A stretch of 64,000 nucleotides of DNA from Paenibacillus sp. GSMTC-2017 (GCF_016019935.1 NZ_JAECMT010000004.1:248833-312832), one strand, 5' to 3'; counted from the stretch's first letter, positions 54,314-63,321 are shown. Numbers and translations: made by a program. The notes: generated from the sequence alone by a model not told the origin.

Positions 54314-54742
54314 TTAGTTGATCTGTTCCAGCTGATCGCTCACTTTAAACAAATCTAAGGACAGTTTGTCGCCTTCACCATCACCTAATATGTCATTTAA
54401 TCGTATGCGAAGGTTGTTCCAACATTCATGAATAATACTTTCCAAAGCTTTACCTTTATCCGTTGTATAGATGAGTGACATCCGACCATCAACGCGATTA
54501 TAGATAAGCCCCTTCACGACAAGCTTCTCAATAAGGCGTGTTACGGTTGAAGGTTGTAAGTAAAGAATTTCACCTAACTTCTTCTGGGATATTCCTTCTT
54601 CTTCAATAACGGCTAATATCAAATAAGCACTCGAAGCATTTAAGCCGGATTTGGCAAACTCGTCTTCAACGATTCGGGTCACAACTCTATTTAGTCGTGT
54701 TGCTGTGAAGTACAAACATTCTTTTAAATAAGTCTGGAGCAC
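54314..54742 (-). CDS. MarR family transcriptional regulator
   Basis: A 142-residue winged-helix regulator. The HTH is ISQKKLGEILYLQPSTVTRL (about residues 50-70) and the wing contains the VDGRMSLIYTTDKG pattern. GTG 54742 follows GAAATGAGGTAATCATC. Its upstream region has the dyad TTTGTTTGCACATACAAATG, repeated before the NmrA-DUF1772 operon. The gene therefore probably controls itself and that operon. A 191-bp MITE-like element lies between them. Confidence 0.88.
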   Translation of the reverse strand: MLQTYLKECLYFTATRLNRVVTRIVEDEFAKSGLNASSAYLILAVIEEEGISQKKLGEILYLQPSTVTRLIEKLVVKGLIYNRVDGRMSLIYTTDKGKALESIIHECWNNLRIRLNDILGDGEGDKLSLDLFKVSDQLEQIN

Positions 54743-54777
54743 GATGATTACCTCATTTCGGCTGTGGTAAATATAAA

Positions 54778-54802
54778 CATATTTGTTTGCACATACAAAT
54801 GT
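54778..54802. promoter_or_regulatory. MarR-type operator copy 2
   Basis: CATATTTGTTTGCACATACA followed by AATGT, a dyad around TTTGTTTGCACATACAAA, 36 bases before the marR start. It shares TTGTTTGCACA and CAAATGTT with copy 1. Confidence 0.65.
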
Positions 54803-54847
54803 TAATTCACTTTACAAATAAAGTAAACTATTAAATGTGTTGTGCGC

Positions 54848-54897
54848 AAAAAGAACCCTTATCCAGCTATTGCAATAGGATTAAAGGTTCTTTTAAT
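54848..54897 (-). terminator. Terminator of the SDR gene
   Basis: On the minus strand AAAAGAACC pairs with GGTTCTTTTT around a loop with an inner CCTATTGCAATAG hairpin. T run follows. It is 32 bases after the SDR stop. Confidence 0.8.
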
Positions 54898-54928
54898 ATT
54901 TTTATGGAATCTGATTAATTTAGCGTTA

Positions 54929-55681
54929 TTATTTAAACGAAGCATACCCGTCATCAACTTTGATGGTGCTGCCGTTAATACCGCTTGCCGCATCTGATGC
55001 GAGGAACAAAACGGTGTCGGCTATTTGATTAGGATTTAGAAATTCGCCATGCATATGTTTTTTGGCAATAGGATCCTCCATGCCTTTTTCTTTCAAGGTA
55101 TTAACGATATTGGTGTGTACAAAGCCGGGTGCAACTCCAACAACACGAATGTTATGAGGTGCAAGCTCAAGTGCTGCAACTTGTGACATCATGACGACTG
55201 CTGCTTTTGCTACGTTGTAGCTAAATCCATTTGGCATTGCGAGAAATCCCATAACTGAGGCAGTGTTAATAATGACGCCGCCGTTACCAAGCTCCTGCAT
55301 TTTACGAGCGGCAGCATAAATACCGTAATATACTCCGTCTTGATTGATTCTCGTTACTTTATGATAGATTTCTGGCGTGTGCTCAAGAAGCGGAGCAGGT
55401 GATGCAATACCCGCATTATTAAACATGATGTCAAGGCGGCCAAACGTATTAACCGCAAATTGGACCATTGCTTCAACCTGATCAAAGTCACCAACATCTA
55501 CTTTTGTAAACGCTGCCTCTTTGCCTAGTGCTTTGATCAAATCTACTGTTTCTTGCCCTGTTATCTCGTTGTAATCGGCAACGACTACTTTTGCACCTTC
55601 TTGTGCGAACTTCAAGCATGATTCTCTGCCAATGCCACTACCGCCGCCAGTAATAACAGCTACTTTATTTGCAAATTTCAT
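54929..55681 (-). CDS. Classical SDR family oxidoreductase
   Basis: A 250-residue short-chain dehydrogenase. The cofactor motif TGGGSGIG (residues 11-18) and D37 (VVADYNE) suggest NAD(H) preference. NNAG (about 88), S-Y-K catalysis (SVMGFLAMPNGFSYNVAKAA; Y and K about 155/159) and the PGFVHT block are complete. ATG 55681 follows CACGGAGGTTATGACAG. It is divergent from a LysR regulator with a perfect dyad between them, so it is probably that regulator's target. Substrate unknown. Confidence 0.9.
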   Translation of the reverse strand: MKFANKVAVITGGGSGIGRESCLKFAQEGAKVVVADYNEITGQETVDLIKALGKEAAFTKVDVGDFDQVEAMVQFAVNTFGRLDIMFNNAGIASPAPLLEHTPEIYHKVTRINQDGVYYGIYAAARKMQELGNGGVIINTASVMGFLAMPNGFSYNVAKAAVVMMSQVAALELAPHNIRVVGVAPGFVHTNIVNTLKEKGMEDPIAKKHMHGEFLNPNQIADTVLFLASDAASGINGSTIKVDDGYASFK

Positions 55682-55846
55682 CTGTCATAACCTCCGTGTA
55701 ATTTCATAGTACCGAGCTCATTTTGATGCTGTAAATTTGTGTTTATCCCGGATAGGATACCCGAAAAACATACTATTCAAGCGGATTACATTTAAAGTAT
55801 ACTTCACGAATAATGTATCAAAATAATTAATGTTAGTAATCATAGT

Positions 55847-55861
55847 ATTAGTTGAACTAAT
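55847..55861. promoter_or_regulatory. LysR-type operator candidate
   Basis: Perfect dyad ATTAGT-TGA-ACTAAT, 18 bases before the LysR ATG, in the divergent spacer. It fits the T-N11-A pattern of LysR boxes and suits negative autoregulation. Confidence 0.55.
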
Positions 55862-55878
55862 GAAGGGGCGTTATAGCA

Positions 55879-56787
55879 ATGAATCTTGAGCAGTTTCACT
55901 ATATTATCGAAGTAGCAAAAACGCATTCACTCTCAAAGGCAGCGAGTAATCTATTTGTTACTCAGTCAGCAGTCAGTCAGTCGATTGCAAATTTGGAATC
56001 TGAATTAGGTGTTCGAATATTTACTAGGACGAGGCTCGGAGCAGTGCCGACAAAAGAAGGTATGGACATTATTCAGAAAGCAATAGAAGTAGTGAATAAA
56101 CTGCAAGAAATAAAAGATGGAGCAATGCGGCTATCAGAAGTGATGCATGCCGAATTGCGAGTGGCTTCGATACCTGGCGCAATGAGCGCTCTTGTAAAAA
56201 CGGTGGCTAGCTTCAAAAATGATTATCCCAACGTTTCTTTTCGCATTATTGAAGGGATGTCCGATGAAATTTTGGATGAAATTAAACATAACAAGGTAGA
56301 TATCGGGCTTATTGGAATTAGAGACGATACTTCAATAGTCGGGACAGGGATGTTGTTTGAACCCATTTGGGAAAGTAATATCGTCATAGGCGTATGGAAG
56401 AACTCACCGCTCGCCATCCGAAACAAAGTAACACCAGAGGATATGAGACATCAATCCTTTGCATTGTACGACGAACCATTCATTCATGAATTTGAGCGTG
56501 GTTTTTCTGAAGCACACGGTCAACTCCCTATATTTTTTACGAGTAATAACCCAAACGCGATAGCTACTGCAATGAAGGAAAACCTAGCTGCCACTTTAGG
56601 CTATGATTTTTCTTTTTTTGATAGCCCACACACGTTGAATGGCGATATTGTTACGCGCGAAATAGATGGCGTGAGGCAGCTTCCCATTCATCTTGGATGG
56701 GTGCGTTCTGAAAGAAATAAAAGCGCTCAAATCAGTAACCTATTTATTCAACGATTTCTGAATCATTTTCAAATTAGGAGTATATAA
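55879..56787 (+). CDS. LysR family transcriptional regulator
   Basis: A 302-residue regulator with an N-terminal HTH (SLSKAASNLFVTQSAVSQSIANLE, residues 17-40) and a periplasmic-binding-like effector domain (about 90-300). ATG 55879 follows AATGAAGGGGCGTTATAGC. It is divergent from the SDR gene. The inducer cannot be predicted. Confidence 0.92.
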   Translation: MNLEQFHYIIEVAKTHSLSKAASNLFVTQSAVSQSIANLESELGVRIFTRTRLGAVPTKEGMDIIQKAIEVVNKLQEIKDGAMRLSEVMHAELRVASIPGAMSALVKTVASFKNDYPNVSFRIIEGMSDEILDEIKHNKVDIGLIGIRDDTSIVGTGMLFEPIWESNIVIGVWKNSPLAIRNKVTPEDMRHQSFALYDEPFIHEFERGFSEAHGQLPIFFTSNNPNAIATAMKENLAATLGYDFSFFDSPHTLNGDIVTREIDGVRQLPIHLGWVRSERNKSAQISNLFIQRFLNHFQIRSI

Positions 56788-56809
56788 GTCAGATTTCTGA
56801 TCCTCGTTA

Positions 56810-56825
56810 GTGACAAAAACGTCAC
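56810..56825. promoter_or_regulatory. Dyad operator candidate of Bce module 2
   Basis: GTGAC-AAAAAC-GTCAC, 78 bases before the module 2 ATPase. It differs from the CCTTACA direct repeats of module 1, which would insulate the two systems from each other. Confidence 0.5.
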
Positions 56826-56902
56826 ATTGATTCATGCTACTTCTATGGTTGCAATTCCGAATCCTGACTATAGTAAATAACAGGAGAGGGAGGAGGAATA
56901 CG

Positions 56903-57649
56903 ATGAACACGGTCATTCAAAGTATTAACTTATCTAAAAAATATGGTTCAACTGAAGTTTTAAGAGGTATTGATTTAACGATTATTTCGGGGGAACTTAC
57001 GGCGATTATGGGGCCATCAGGCTCGGGGAAATCCACACTTATGAACGTGTTATCCACGATTGACCAATTTACCGGCGGTGATGTTTGGCTGGAGGGAAAG
57101 TCGCTACTTGAATTTAAAAAGAGTTCTTTGCGACAATTTCGGCAGGAGCGTATGGGATTTATTTTTCAAGATTACAACTTGCTGGATACGCTAACGGTAA
57201 AAGAAAACATATTGTTGCCGCTATCCCTTCGTAAGGTCAAGGCAACAGAAATGGAACAAAGATTGCTACCCATCTCGCAGGCACTAAATATCGAGGGCAT
57301 TCTTCATAAATACCCGAATGAAATATCGGGCGGTCAGAAACAACGAGCGGCATCGGCAAGGGCGATGATAACTAACCCAGCAATTGTATTTGCTGATGAG
57401 CCGACAGGAGCGCTTGATTCACGATCGGCAACGCAGTTATTGGAGCAGTTGGTTGGCTTAAATGAATCATTCGGGACGACAATTATGATGGTTACTCATG
57501 ATAGTTATGCAGCGAGTTATTGCAAAAGAGTCATTTTTCTACGTGATGGAGCGATTGTGAACGAAATTTACGCTGGCGATCAAACACAGAAAGCGTTCTA
57601 TGATCGGATTATGGAAATCCAGAGCTTGATAGGAGGCAAGCTGCGATGA
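56903..57649 (+). CDS. BceA-type ABC transporter ATPase (module 2)
   Basis: A 248-residue ATPase with Walker A GPSGSGKST, Q-loop FIFQDYNLLDTLTVKENI, signature ISGGQKQRAASARAM and Walker B IVFADEPTGALD. ATG 56903 follows GAGAGGGAGGAGGAATACG. It is a paralogue of the module 1 ATPase. It overlaps the permease gene by ATGA. Confidence 0.93.
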   Translation: MNTVIQSINLSKKYGSTEVLRGIDLTIISGELTAIMGPSGSGKSTLMNVLSTIDQFTGGDVWLEGKSLLEFKKSSLRQFRQERMGFIFQDYNLLDTLTVKENILLPLSLRKVKATEMEQRLLPISQALNIEGILHKYPNEISGGQKQRAASARAMITNPAIVFADEPTGALDSRSATQLLEQLVGLNESFGTTIMMVTHDSYAASYCKRVIFLRDGAIVNEIYAGDQTQKAFYDRIMEIQSLIGGKLR

Positions 57650-59610
57650 GCTTATTGGATTTAACGATTAGAAACGTTAAGCGTAATTTTCGTCTCTACT
57701 CGATTTATTTGTTTTCGATGATTATCGGTGTCATCATTCAATTTACGTTCTCTTCGCTTATGTTTAATGAGGACCTTAAAGGTGCGCTGCAAAATCGCGA
57801 AAACTTCCAAACTGGTGTAGCTCTTGCTTCAATCGCGATCTTTTTGTTTATCATCTTTTTTATCCTATATGCGAACTCATTTTTTATGAGACAACGGAAA
57901 AAAGAGTTTGGTATGTATTTGTTGTACGGATTAAGTGAAAAACAAATTACGCGAATGGTATTTTACGAGACGCTTTTTATAAGTGCAGTATCTCTTATTA
58001 CGGGTGTACTGCTAGGAGGGCTACTGTCCAAGCTTTTTGGAATGCTGCTCATGAAATTGATGCAATATGATCAGCCTATTTCTCTCAACTTTCCTATTGA
58101 AGCGATATCTCTGACGACAGGTGTATTCTTTTTATTAGCTATCATTATTAGTATACAAAGCTATATTACGATTAACCGTGTACAGTTAACTGAGTTGTTT
58201 CATGCCAAACAAAAGATGGAGAAGCCGATTCGAACGTCAGCATTCATGGCTATTTTGGCTCTGTTATTGCTTGGTATGGCTTTTACTTTAATTAGCAGCG
58301 GAAAAGGTTCTGTCGTATGGCAAGACTATCCGAAAATAAGTTTAATAGCTGTCGCTATCGGTATTATAGGAGGCACCTATTTATTTTTTCGCCAATTCGT
58401 CGGATGGTTGCTTCAAAGGATAAGCCGTCGCAAAACCTATCATGAAGGAAATACGGTGCTGTGGACTTCTTCACTTCGATTCCAAATTCGGGGAAACACG
58501 CTGAATCTAACTTTTATCTCATTGTTCAGTGCTGCCATTATGATGTTGCTTTGTTTTGTAACGATAAACTATAAAGTGCAATTCGAAGCAGTAGAGCGAA
58601 ATTTGCCTAATGATATGGCTTTCCAATCGTTAGACAGCGCAACAACTAATAAAATTGATGAATTGATTAAGCGTTCTAAACATGAGATTAACTATCATCT
58701 TAAGCACGAGGGAATAGTCTCAACTCCAATAACGGATATGAATGTAGCCTTTGATAATCCTGAATATTATTGGTCAGATGTTTTACTTGTATCTGAGAAA
58801 ACCTATAACGAGATGATTGAACTACGGGGACATGATGAGCATGTGCAGCTACAAGGAGATGAAGCAGTTTCTTTATCCCAAGGTTCAGACTTCCCAACTG
58901 CTTTTGCAGCAGGTGAGCAACCGATATTTACAGTTAAGACGAATGTAGAGACAACGTTTAAGCTCACCCAGAAAAAGGACTATGCATACCTCGGATGGGC
59001 ATCAGATCCGATAACGTCCATGGTCATTAAACCAGCGGTGATTGTTATTTCTGAAGAAAAGTACGATAGTTTGATGGGTCATGCAAATAAACAAAGCTTT
59101 GAAATCTATGGGCTTCAAGACGCCCAAAATGCGCAGGAGCTATCTGTACAAGTACACGCAATTGTCACTAAGACGCCAGATGCCTATTACTCCTCATTTT
59201 CCGATGTATACTCTAAGCAAATCGAAGGTTCGTCACTGATGTTGTTTTCTAGCGGGTTTCTCGCTTTGATTGCAATCTTTGCACTTGCGAGCATCATTTA
59301 TTTCAAGCAATTGCGAGAGGCAACAGATGAAAGAATACAATATGCCATTTTACGCAAAATCGGTGTCGATAATCGAGAGATGAAAAGTGTAATACGTAAG
59401 CAGTTACTGTTTGTATTTTTGCCGCCGCTTGTGCTGGGAGTTCTGCATAGCTGGTTTATTATTAAGTATTACATTCTCGATTCCGTAAAAGATTTCCCTG
59501 AGCTTACAGGCATAGTATGGACGATTATGGGCGTGTATTTCCTGATCTACTTATTGTTCTACGCTTCTTCTACAACTTTTTATTACAAAATCGTTAATGA
59601 CAATCATTAG
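57646..59610 (+). CDS. BceB-type ABC transporter permease (module 2)
   Basis: A 654-residue, ten-helix permease with a large extracellular domain (about residues 310-545). FtsX blocks NSFFMRQRKKEFGMYLLYG and YAILRKIGVDNREMKSVIRK match the Bce plan. ATG 57646 overlaps the ATPase stop. The outer domain differs clearly from module 1, suggesting another peptide ligand. Its partner kinase and regulator are encoded convergently just downstream. Confidence 0.93.
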   Translation: MSLLDLTIRNVKRNFRLYSIYLFSMIIGVIIQFTFSSLMFNEDLKGALQNRENFQTGVALASIAIFLFIIFFILYANSFFMRQRKKEFGMYLLYGLSEKQITRMVFYETLFISAVSLITGVLLGGLLSKLFGMLLMKLMQYDQPISLNFPIEAISLTTGVFFLLAIIISIQSYITINRVQLTELFHAKQKMEKPIRTSAFMAILALLLLGMAFTLISSGKGSVVWQDYPKISLIAVAIGIIGGTYLFFRQFVGWLLQRISRRKTYHEGNTVLWTSSLRFQIRGNTLNLTFISLFSAAIMMLLCFVTINYKVQFEAVERNLPNDMAFQSLDSATTNKIDELIKRSKHEINYHLKHEGIVSTPITDMNVAFDNPEYYWSDVLLVSEKTYNEMIELRGHDEHVQLQGDEAVSLSQGSDFPTAFAAGEQPIFTVKTNVETTFKLTQKKDYAYLGWASDPITSMVIKPAVIVISEEKYDSLMGHANKQSFEIYGLQDAQNAQELSVQVHAIVTKTPDAYYSSFSDVYSKQIEGSSLMLFSSGFLALIAIFALASIIYFKQLREATDERIQYAILRKIGVDNREMKSVIRKQLLFVFLPPLVLGVLHSWFIIKYYILDSVKDFPELTGIVWTIMGVYFLIYLLFYASSTTFYYKIVNDNH

Positions 59611-59616
59611 ATCTAT

Positions 59617-59652
59617 AAAACGCAATGACCATTCTAGGTTATTGCGTTTTTT
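59617..59652. terminator. Terminator shared by convergent Bce module 2 operons
   Basis: Stem AAAACGCAATGACC / GGTTATTGCGTTTT with one G-T pair, then TT. The right arm includes the last codons of the kinase gene, so the plus-strand terminator lies inside the convergent gene. Confidence 0.85.
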
Positions 59653-60640
59653 GATGACTTTGCAGCACGCTCAGATGCGGATCATAGTTTTTGGGGAAAT
59701 GGATAGTGAACGCTGTAAAGCTGCCGAGCGTCGATTCGCATGTAATGTAATGCCCCAGTTTTTTGGAAAGCTCTTGAGCTAGATACAAGCCCATACCAGT
59801 TGATTTCGTATATGTACGTCCATTGGAACCTGTAAAACCTCGATAGAAAATTCGCGGTAAATCTTTAGGCTCAATACCGATGCCATTATCGCGTATAATG
59901 AGCAATTTTTCTTGCTGAGTAACTTGTGTTGCTATCGAAATTTCACCAAAGTCATTCGAATATTTTAAACTATTCGATACGATTTGGTTGACGATAAAAG
60001 ATAGCCATTTGGAATCACTTTGTACAACGGTAGATGGAGTATCCAATCGGATTTTAATTTTTTTGGAAATGAACGTTTTGGAATGGGATTTGACGACCCC
60101 CTTGACCAGCAGATCTAAATTGCAATTGACGATTTCATAATCTTGGCTAAAACTATCGAGCTTAGCATAATAGAGAGCTTGATCCACATAGTGTTCAATG
60201 CGAGATATTTCTTCCTCTAAGCTTTTTGGATCGACTTCTGTTTGCTGCATTAATCGCAAGACTGCAATAGGCGTCTTAATCTCATGAAACCAAGATACGA
60301 TGAAATCATAATGTTCTTTTTGCTTCGCTTGAACGTCATTTAATGCTCGGATATGTTGATAATGCTGCTGTTCCATAGTCTCGTGATAAGCTTCGGATTC
60401 TAGCGAAAGTGGTTCAGCATCTTCGTTATGCATACCGCGGATGGCTCGCACCGTCTTTAAATAACGATGAACGAAAAAGAAGATTAGCCATAATAGAACG
60501 AGAGTCAGCGCATAGAAAAAAGTTTGCCACCGCCAAGTTAGCTCGGGATCGATAGCAAACACCATAATCGTTAGAAAGAATGTAACAGCATAGAAGTAGA
60601 GGTAGGACCTTTCATACGTGAGAAATCGCCAAAATTTCAT
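59639..60640 (-). CDS. BceS-type intramembrane-sensing histidine kinase (module 2)
   Basis: A 333-residue kinase with two N-terminal helices (about residues 14-30 and 37-58) with a very short outside loop. The phospho-histidine lies in FIVSWFHEIKTPIAVLRLM. HATPase boxes are IVSNSLKYS, DNGIGI and STGMGLYLAQE. It overlaps the regulator gene by 4 bases. It is closely related to the module 1 kinase, including SDSKWLSFIVNQI, which matches SDSKWLAFILDQI there. Confidence 0.93.
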   Translation of the reverse strand: MKFWRFLTYERSYLYFYAVTFFLTIMVFAIDPELTWRWQTFFYALTLVLLWLIFFFVHRYLKTVRAIRGMHNEDAEPLSLESEAYHETMEQQHYQHIRALNDVQAKQKEHYDFIVSWFHEIKTPIAVLRLMQQTEVDPKSLEEEISRIEHYVDQALYYAKLDSFSQDYEIVNCNLDLLVKGVVKSHSKTFISKKIKIRLDTPSTVVQSDSKWLSFIVNQIVSNSLKYSNDFGEISIATQVTQQEKLLIIRDNGIGIEPKDLPRIFYRGFTGSNGRTYTKSTGMGLYLAQELSKKLGHYITCESTLGSFTAFTIHFPKNYDPHLSVLQSHQKTQ

Positions 60641-61308
60641 TCGATGATATACCCCATTCCTTTGCGAGTAACGATGAAATCTTCGAGTCCTAACATGGCT
60701 ATTTTGCGGCGAAGTCGATTGACGTTAACGGTCAGTGTATTGTCATCAATGAACTGCTCATCATTCCACAGTACTTGCATTAAATCGTCTCGCGAGACGA
60801 TTTTTCCGATATTCCGCATCATCGTTTGTAAAATAATAAATTCATTTCGTGTTAACTCCGATGTCTGTTCACCATATTGAATAGAGGAATTGGATAAGTG
60901 AAAGTTGAGGTGACGATGAGTTAGATGAAGACTCTCGTCTTGGTACGTATAGTTACGACGTAATAATGCACTTACTTTGGCTACGAGAACACCGAGGTCG
61001 AAGGGCTTTTGAACGAAATCGTCGCCACCCATATTAATAGCCATAATAACATCCATATTTTGATTGCGTGAAGATATGAAAATAATCGGTACTTTTGAGA
61101 CCGATCGAATTTGCTGGCACCAATAGAAACCATCAAATAACGGTAAGTTTATGTCTAACAAGACTAAGTGCGGCTGGGCAACTGTGAATTCATCCATTAT
61201 TTTTTCAAAAGATGATACTACCACGACGTCATACTGCCATTTACTCAGCGTGTCAGCTACGATTGTTCTAATCTTTTCGTCGTCTTCTACAATCATGATA
61301 CGAAACAA
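60637..61308 (-). CDS. BceR-type OmpR-family response regulator (module 2)
   Basis: A 223-residue regulator with a receiver (LVLLDINLPLFDG, phospho-Asp about residue 51) and a C-terminal winged HTH. It is close to the module 1 regulator through GFYWCQQIRSVSKVPIIFISSR, of which the paralogue has GFYWCNKIREVSKAPIVFLSSR (each given in parts: GFYWC..IR.VSK.PI). ATG 61308 follows GGAGGAGCTTACTTGTTTCGT only loosely. It should control the convergent transporter genes. Confidence 0.92.
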   Translation of the reverse strand: MFRIMIVEDDEKIRTIVADTLSKWQYDVVVVSSFEKIMDEFTVAQPHLVLLDINLPLFDGFYWCQQIRSVSKVPIIFISSRNQNMDVIMAINMGGDDFVQKPFDLGVLVAKVSALLRRNYTYQDESLHLTHRHLNFHLSNSSIQYGEQTSELTRNEFIILQTMMRNIGKIVSRDDLMQVLWNDEQFIDDNTLTVNVNRLRRKIAMLGLEDFIVTRKGMGYIIE

Positions 61309-61540
61309 GTAAGCTCCTCCAATTTAGGTGGACTGGGTATAGTTCGATTATATCATTTCTGTACCAATAAACTCCAAGCTGATTATGATATGATCGCTGT
61401 AGCCGATGGCTAAAAGTTAGATATGAGAAGTACGTATACGTACACTAATATACAAGGGAATTATGCCAATGATTGGGGTTGTTAATATCTCGAAAAGTCG
61501 CACAGAGGTGAACATCAAATAAGCAACAAGGAGATTTTTT

Positions 61541-61673
61541 ATGACACTAACACCAAACAAAAAAAGTTTATTTCATGGAGAAAAGCTTAGATTTACAGTT
61601 AAAAGGAAAAAAGTATAGCCGAATTATCATGGGAATATTGAAGGAAGAGTGGGAAGCGGAGCGCTCTGAATAG
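61541..61673 (+). pseudogene. Small (about 44-residue) gene with a one-base frameshift
   Basis: ATG 61541 has a very good site, CAACAAGGAGATTTTTT. The first frame gives MTLTPNKKSLFHGEKLRFTV and stops at 61616-61618. From AAAGGAAAAAAG the next frame continues KKYSRIIMGILKEEWEAERS to a stop at 61671-61673. Removing one A restores a single frame. A terminator hairpin follows directly. It reads as a short basic protein gene broken in an A-rich run. The 230 bases before it hold no other supported feature. Confidence 0.5.
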
Positions 61674-61689
61674 ACGATAAAGGAGAACA

Positions 61690-61722
61690 AGCAACATCCT
61701 TTAAGAGGGTGGTGCTTTTTTT
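61690..61722 (+). terminator. Terminator after the frameshifted small gene
   Basis: AGCAACATCC pairs with GGGTGGTGCT (one mismatch, one G-T pair), loop TTTAAGA, then T7. It marks the small gene as a real transcription unit. Confidence 0.75.
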
Positions 61723-61810
61723 CTTGAATGGAAGGAAACAAGCTAATATAAGACGAATAGTTACTCAATCTTACATTTCGGTACAGTTAATGAAGGAAGT
61801 GGGACTGAAT

Positions 61811-62320
61811 ATGCAGAGCGACCGTTATTATCTTGAATTAGCTTTTGAAGAAGCAGAGAAAGCGTCATGTGAAGGCAGTATACCAATTGGCGCCGTATTA
61901 GTGGCCCCGAATGGAGATGTAATCAGTCGTGGAAGAAATCAAGTATTTACTGCGTGGGACCCGACCTGTCATGCAGAGATTGACGCTATTAGAGGGGCTG
62001 GAAAGCTGTTGTTCCAACCCGAATATAAAAATAAGTGTACATTGTATTCAACAGTAGAGCCTTGCCCAATGTGTACAGGAGCACTAATTTTAGCAGATAT
62101 AAACCGTGCTGTATGGGCGCTCAGTGACAATTATTTGGGAGCATTAAGAATCGCCAAAGAGGGAAATCATTTTAGACATAAATACGACAAGATCAATATT
62201 ACAGTACAACCCTACGTAGATTTGGCTGAAAAATCGGAATCTTTACACAAGGAGTTTGACACTAAACGTGGTGTTACTTATGCGGTGAGCAATGTGAGCA
62301 TCGATAAATCATTCAACTAG
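61811..62320 (+). CDS. Nucleoside/cytidine deaminase-like protein
   Basis: A 169-residue zinc deaminase. ATG 61811 follows AAGTGGGACTGAAT. The zinc and catalytic motifs are H54-A-E56 in CHAEIDA and P84-C85-P-M-C88. This is the family of guanine deaminase, tRNA adenosine deaminase and cytosine deaminase. The C-terminal half lacks the tRNA-binding features of TadA, and TadA is usually encoded near dnaX, so a free-base or nucleoside substrate is more likely. Confidence 0.85.
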   Translation: MQSDRYYLELAFEEAEKASCEGSIPIGAVLVAPNGDVISRGRNQVFTAWDPTCHAEIDAIRGAGKLLFQPEYKNKCTLYSTVEPCPMCTGALILADINRAVWALSDNYLGALRIAKEGNHFRHKYDKINITVQPYVDLAEKSESLHKEFDTKRGVTYAVSNVSIDKSFN

Positions 62321-62356
62321 ATTAACTTGCAACCGTTTGGTAAGGATTGAATAACA

Positions 62357-62593
62357 ATGCCAAACAAGGTATGGCTGTTCATTACGGACCTGAAGCGATG
62401 GAGCAAGTCGAAGCGGAGGAAAAAACTTGCTGAATCCGATAGCGTAACGTAGGAATGGTTGGACAATGAAATTGATCGTATAGCAACGGCGTTTAACAAC
62501 AGAAACGGCAATGAATATATGAATCAGTATATTGCAAATAAAGTAGCAGATCAGCGCCGATTAATTAAAGCTTATTGCAACGAAAGGCAATGA
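62357..62593 (+). pseudogene. Decayed gene remnant with internal stop and frameshift
   Basis: From ATG 62357 the frame runs 31 codons to a TAG (62450-62452), then continues another 46 codons with protein-like composition (EWLDNEIDRIATAFNNRNG, YMNQYIANKVADQRRLIKAY) to TGA 62593. A neighbouring frame over 62357-62430 also reads like protein (QGMAVHYGPEAMEQVEAEE). Together they look like the end of one gene broken by a frameshift and a stop. No family is recognised. Confidence 0.45.
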
Positions 62594-62620
62594 GGGAACG
62601 TTATATAGGATGATACGTTG

Positions 62621-62648
62621 GCATCTTCATTTAAGAGGATGCTTTTTT
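62621..62648 (+). terminator. Terminator hairpin
   Basis: GCATCTTC / GAGGATGC with loop ATTTAA and T6 immediately after. It is 28 bases after the decayed remnant. Confidence 0.65.
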
Positions 62649-62754
62649 ATTTCAATGTAGTATAATGTTTTTGTAATAAAAAATAATACAATATTTTCTT
62701 TTTAGTATTTTTATATTATGGTTATTGAAGGGTAAATAATTATGAGGTGAAATG

Positions 62755-63312
62755 ATGTATATTAATTTCGCAATACTTGGGATATTAAGCAGTCAATCTT
62801 TAACGGGATATGATCTGAAAAAAATCATTCAAGAGTCACCTTTTATGTATTGGTCCGGCAACAATAATCAAATTTATAAAGCATTAGGCGAGTTGCTTGA
62901 AGCGGATTTCGTAACTAACGAAGAACAACATCCAGGGGGCTCACCGGCCAAAAAGATCTATACGATTACCGAAGCAGGGAAGGCGGAGCTTAAGCGGAGC
63001 TTGCAATTTGCTCCTGAACCTCCAGAGTTTAAGAAAACGTTTCTCATTCAACTTGCATGGTCAGATCAGCTTAATACAAACGAATTTAATGCACAGTTAT
63101 TTGGATATGAAAGAGAGATAAAGCAACAAATCTTACTTCAACAGGAAAAAAGGATGAGGGAAACCAATTGCCCAAATCGAAGTCCACGAGAGATTTATAT
63201 ATGGGAAATGATTCATGAAAATATAATTTCTTTTTACAATAATGAACTAATGTGGGTGAAAAAGTTAAGACAAGGACTTTGTTTCTGTAATGAGAAAGTG
63301 AGGGCGGAGTGA
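62755..63312 (+). CDS. PadR family transcriptional regulator
   Basis: A 185-residue regulator. ATG 62755 (or 62752) follows TTATGAGGTGAA. The N-terminal winged HTH has the PadR signature FAILGILSSQSLTGYDLKK, NNNQIYKALGEL and GSPAKKIYTITEAGKAEL (residues 5-75). A C-terminal helical dimer domain (about 90-180) is of the PadR-s2/Vir_act_alpha_C type. It is followed by a GrpB-family gene 9 bases downstream and may be co-transcribed with it. Confidence 0.9.
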   Translation: MYINFAILGILSSQSLTGYDLKKIIQESPFMYWSGNNNQIYKALGELLEADFVTNEEQHPGGSPAKKIYTITEAGKAELKRSLQFAPEPPEFKKTFLIQLAWSDQLNTNEFNAQLFGYEREIKQQILLQQEKRMRETNCPNRSPREIYIWEMIHENIISFYNNELMWVKKLRQGLCFCNEKVRAE

Positions 63313-63321
63313 GCAAAAGCC

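Noticed and set aside
61600-61618. Programmed -1 frameshifting at the A-rich run
   Set aside because: The continuing frame needs a +1 (or -2) shift, and the run is not a classical A_AAA_AAG heptamer in the right phase. A simple indel fits better.
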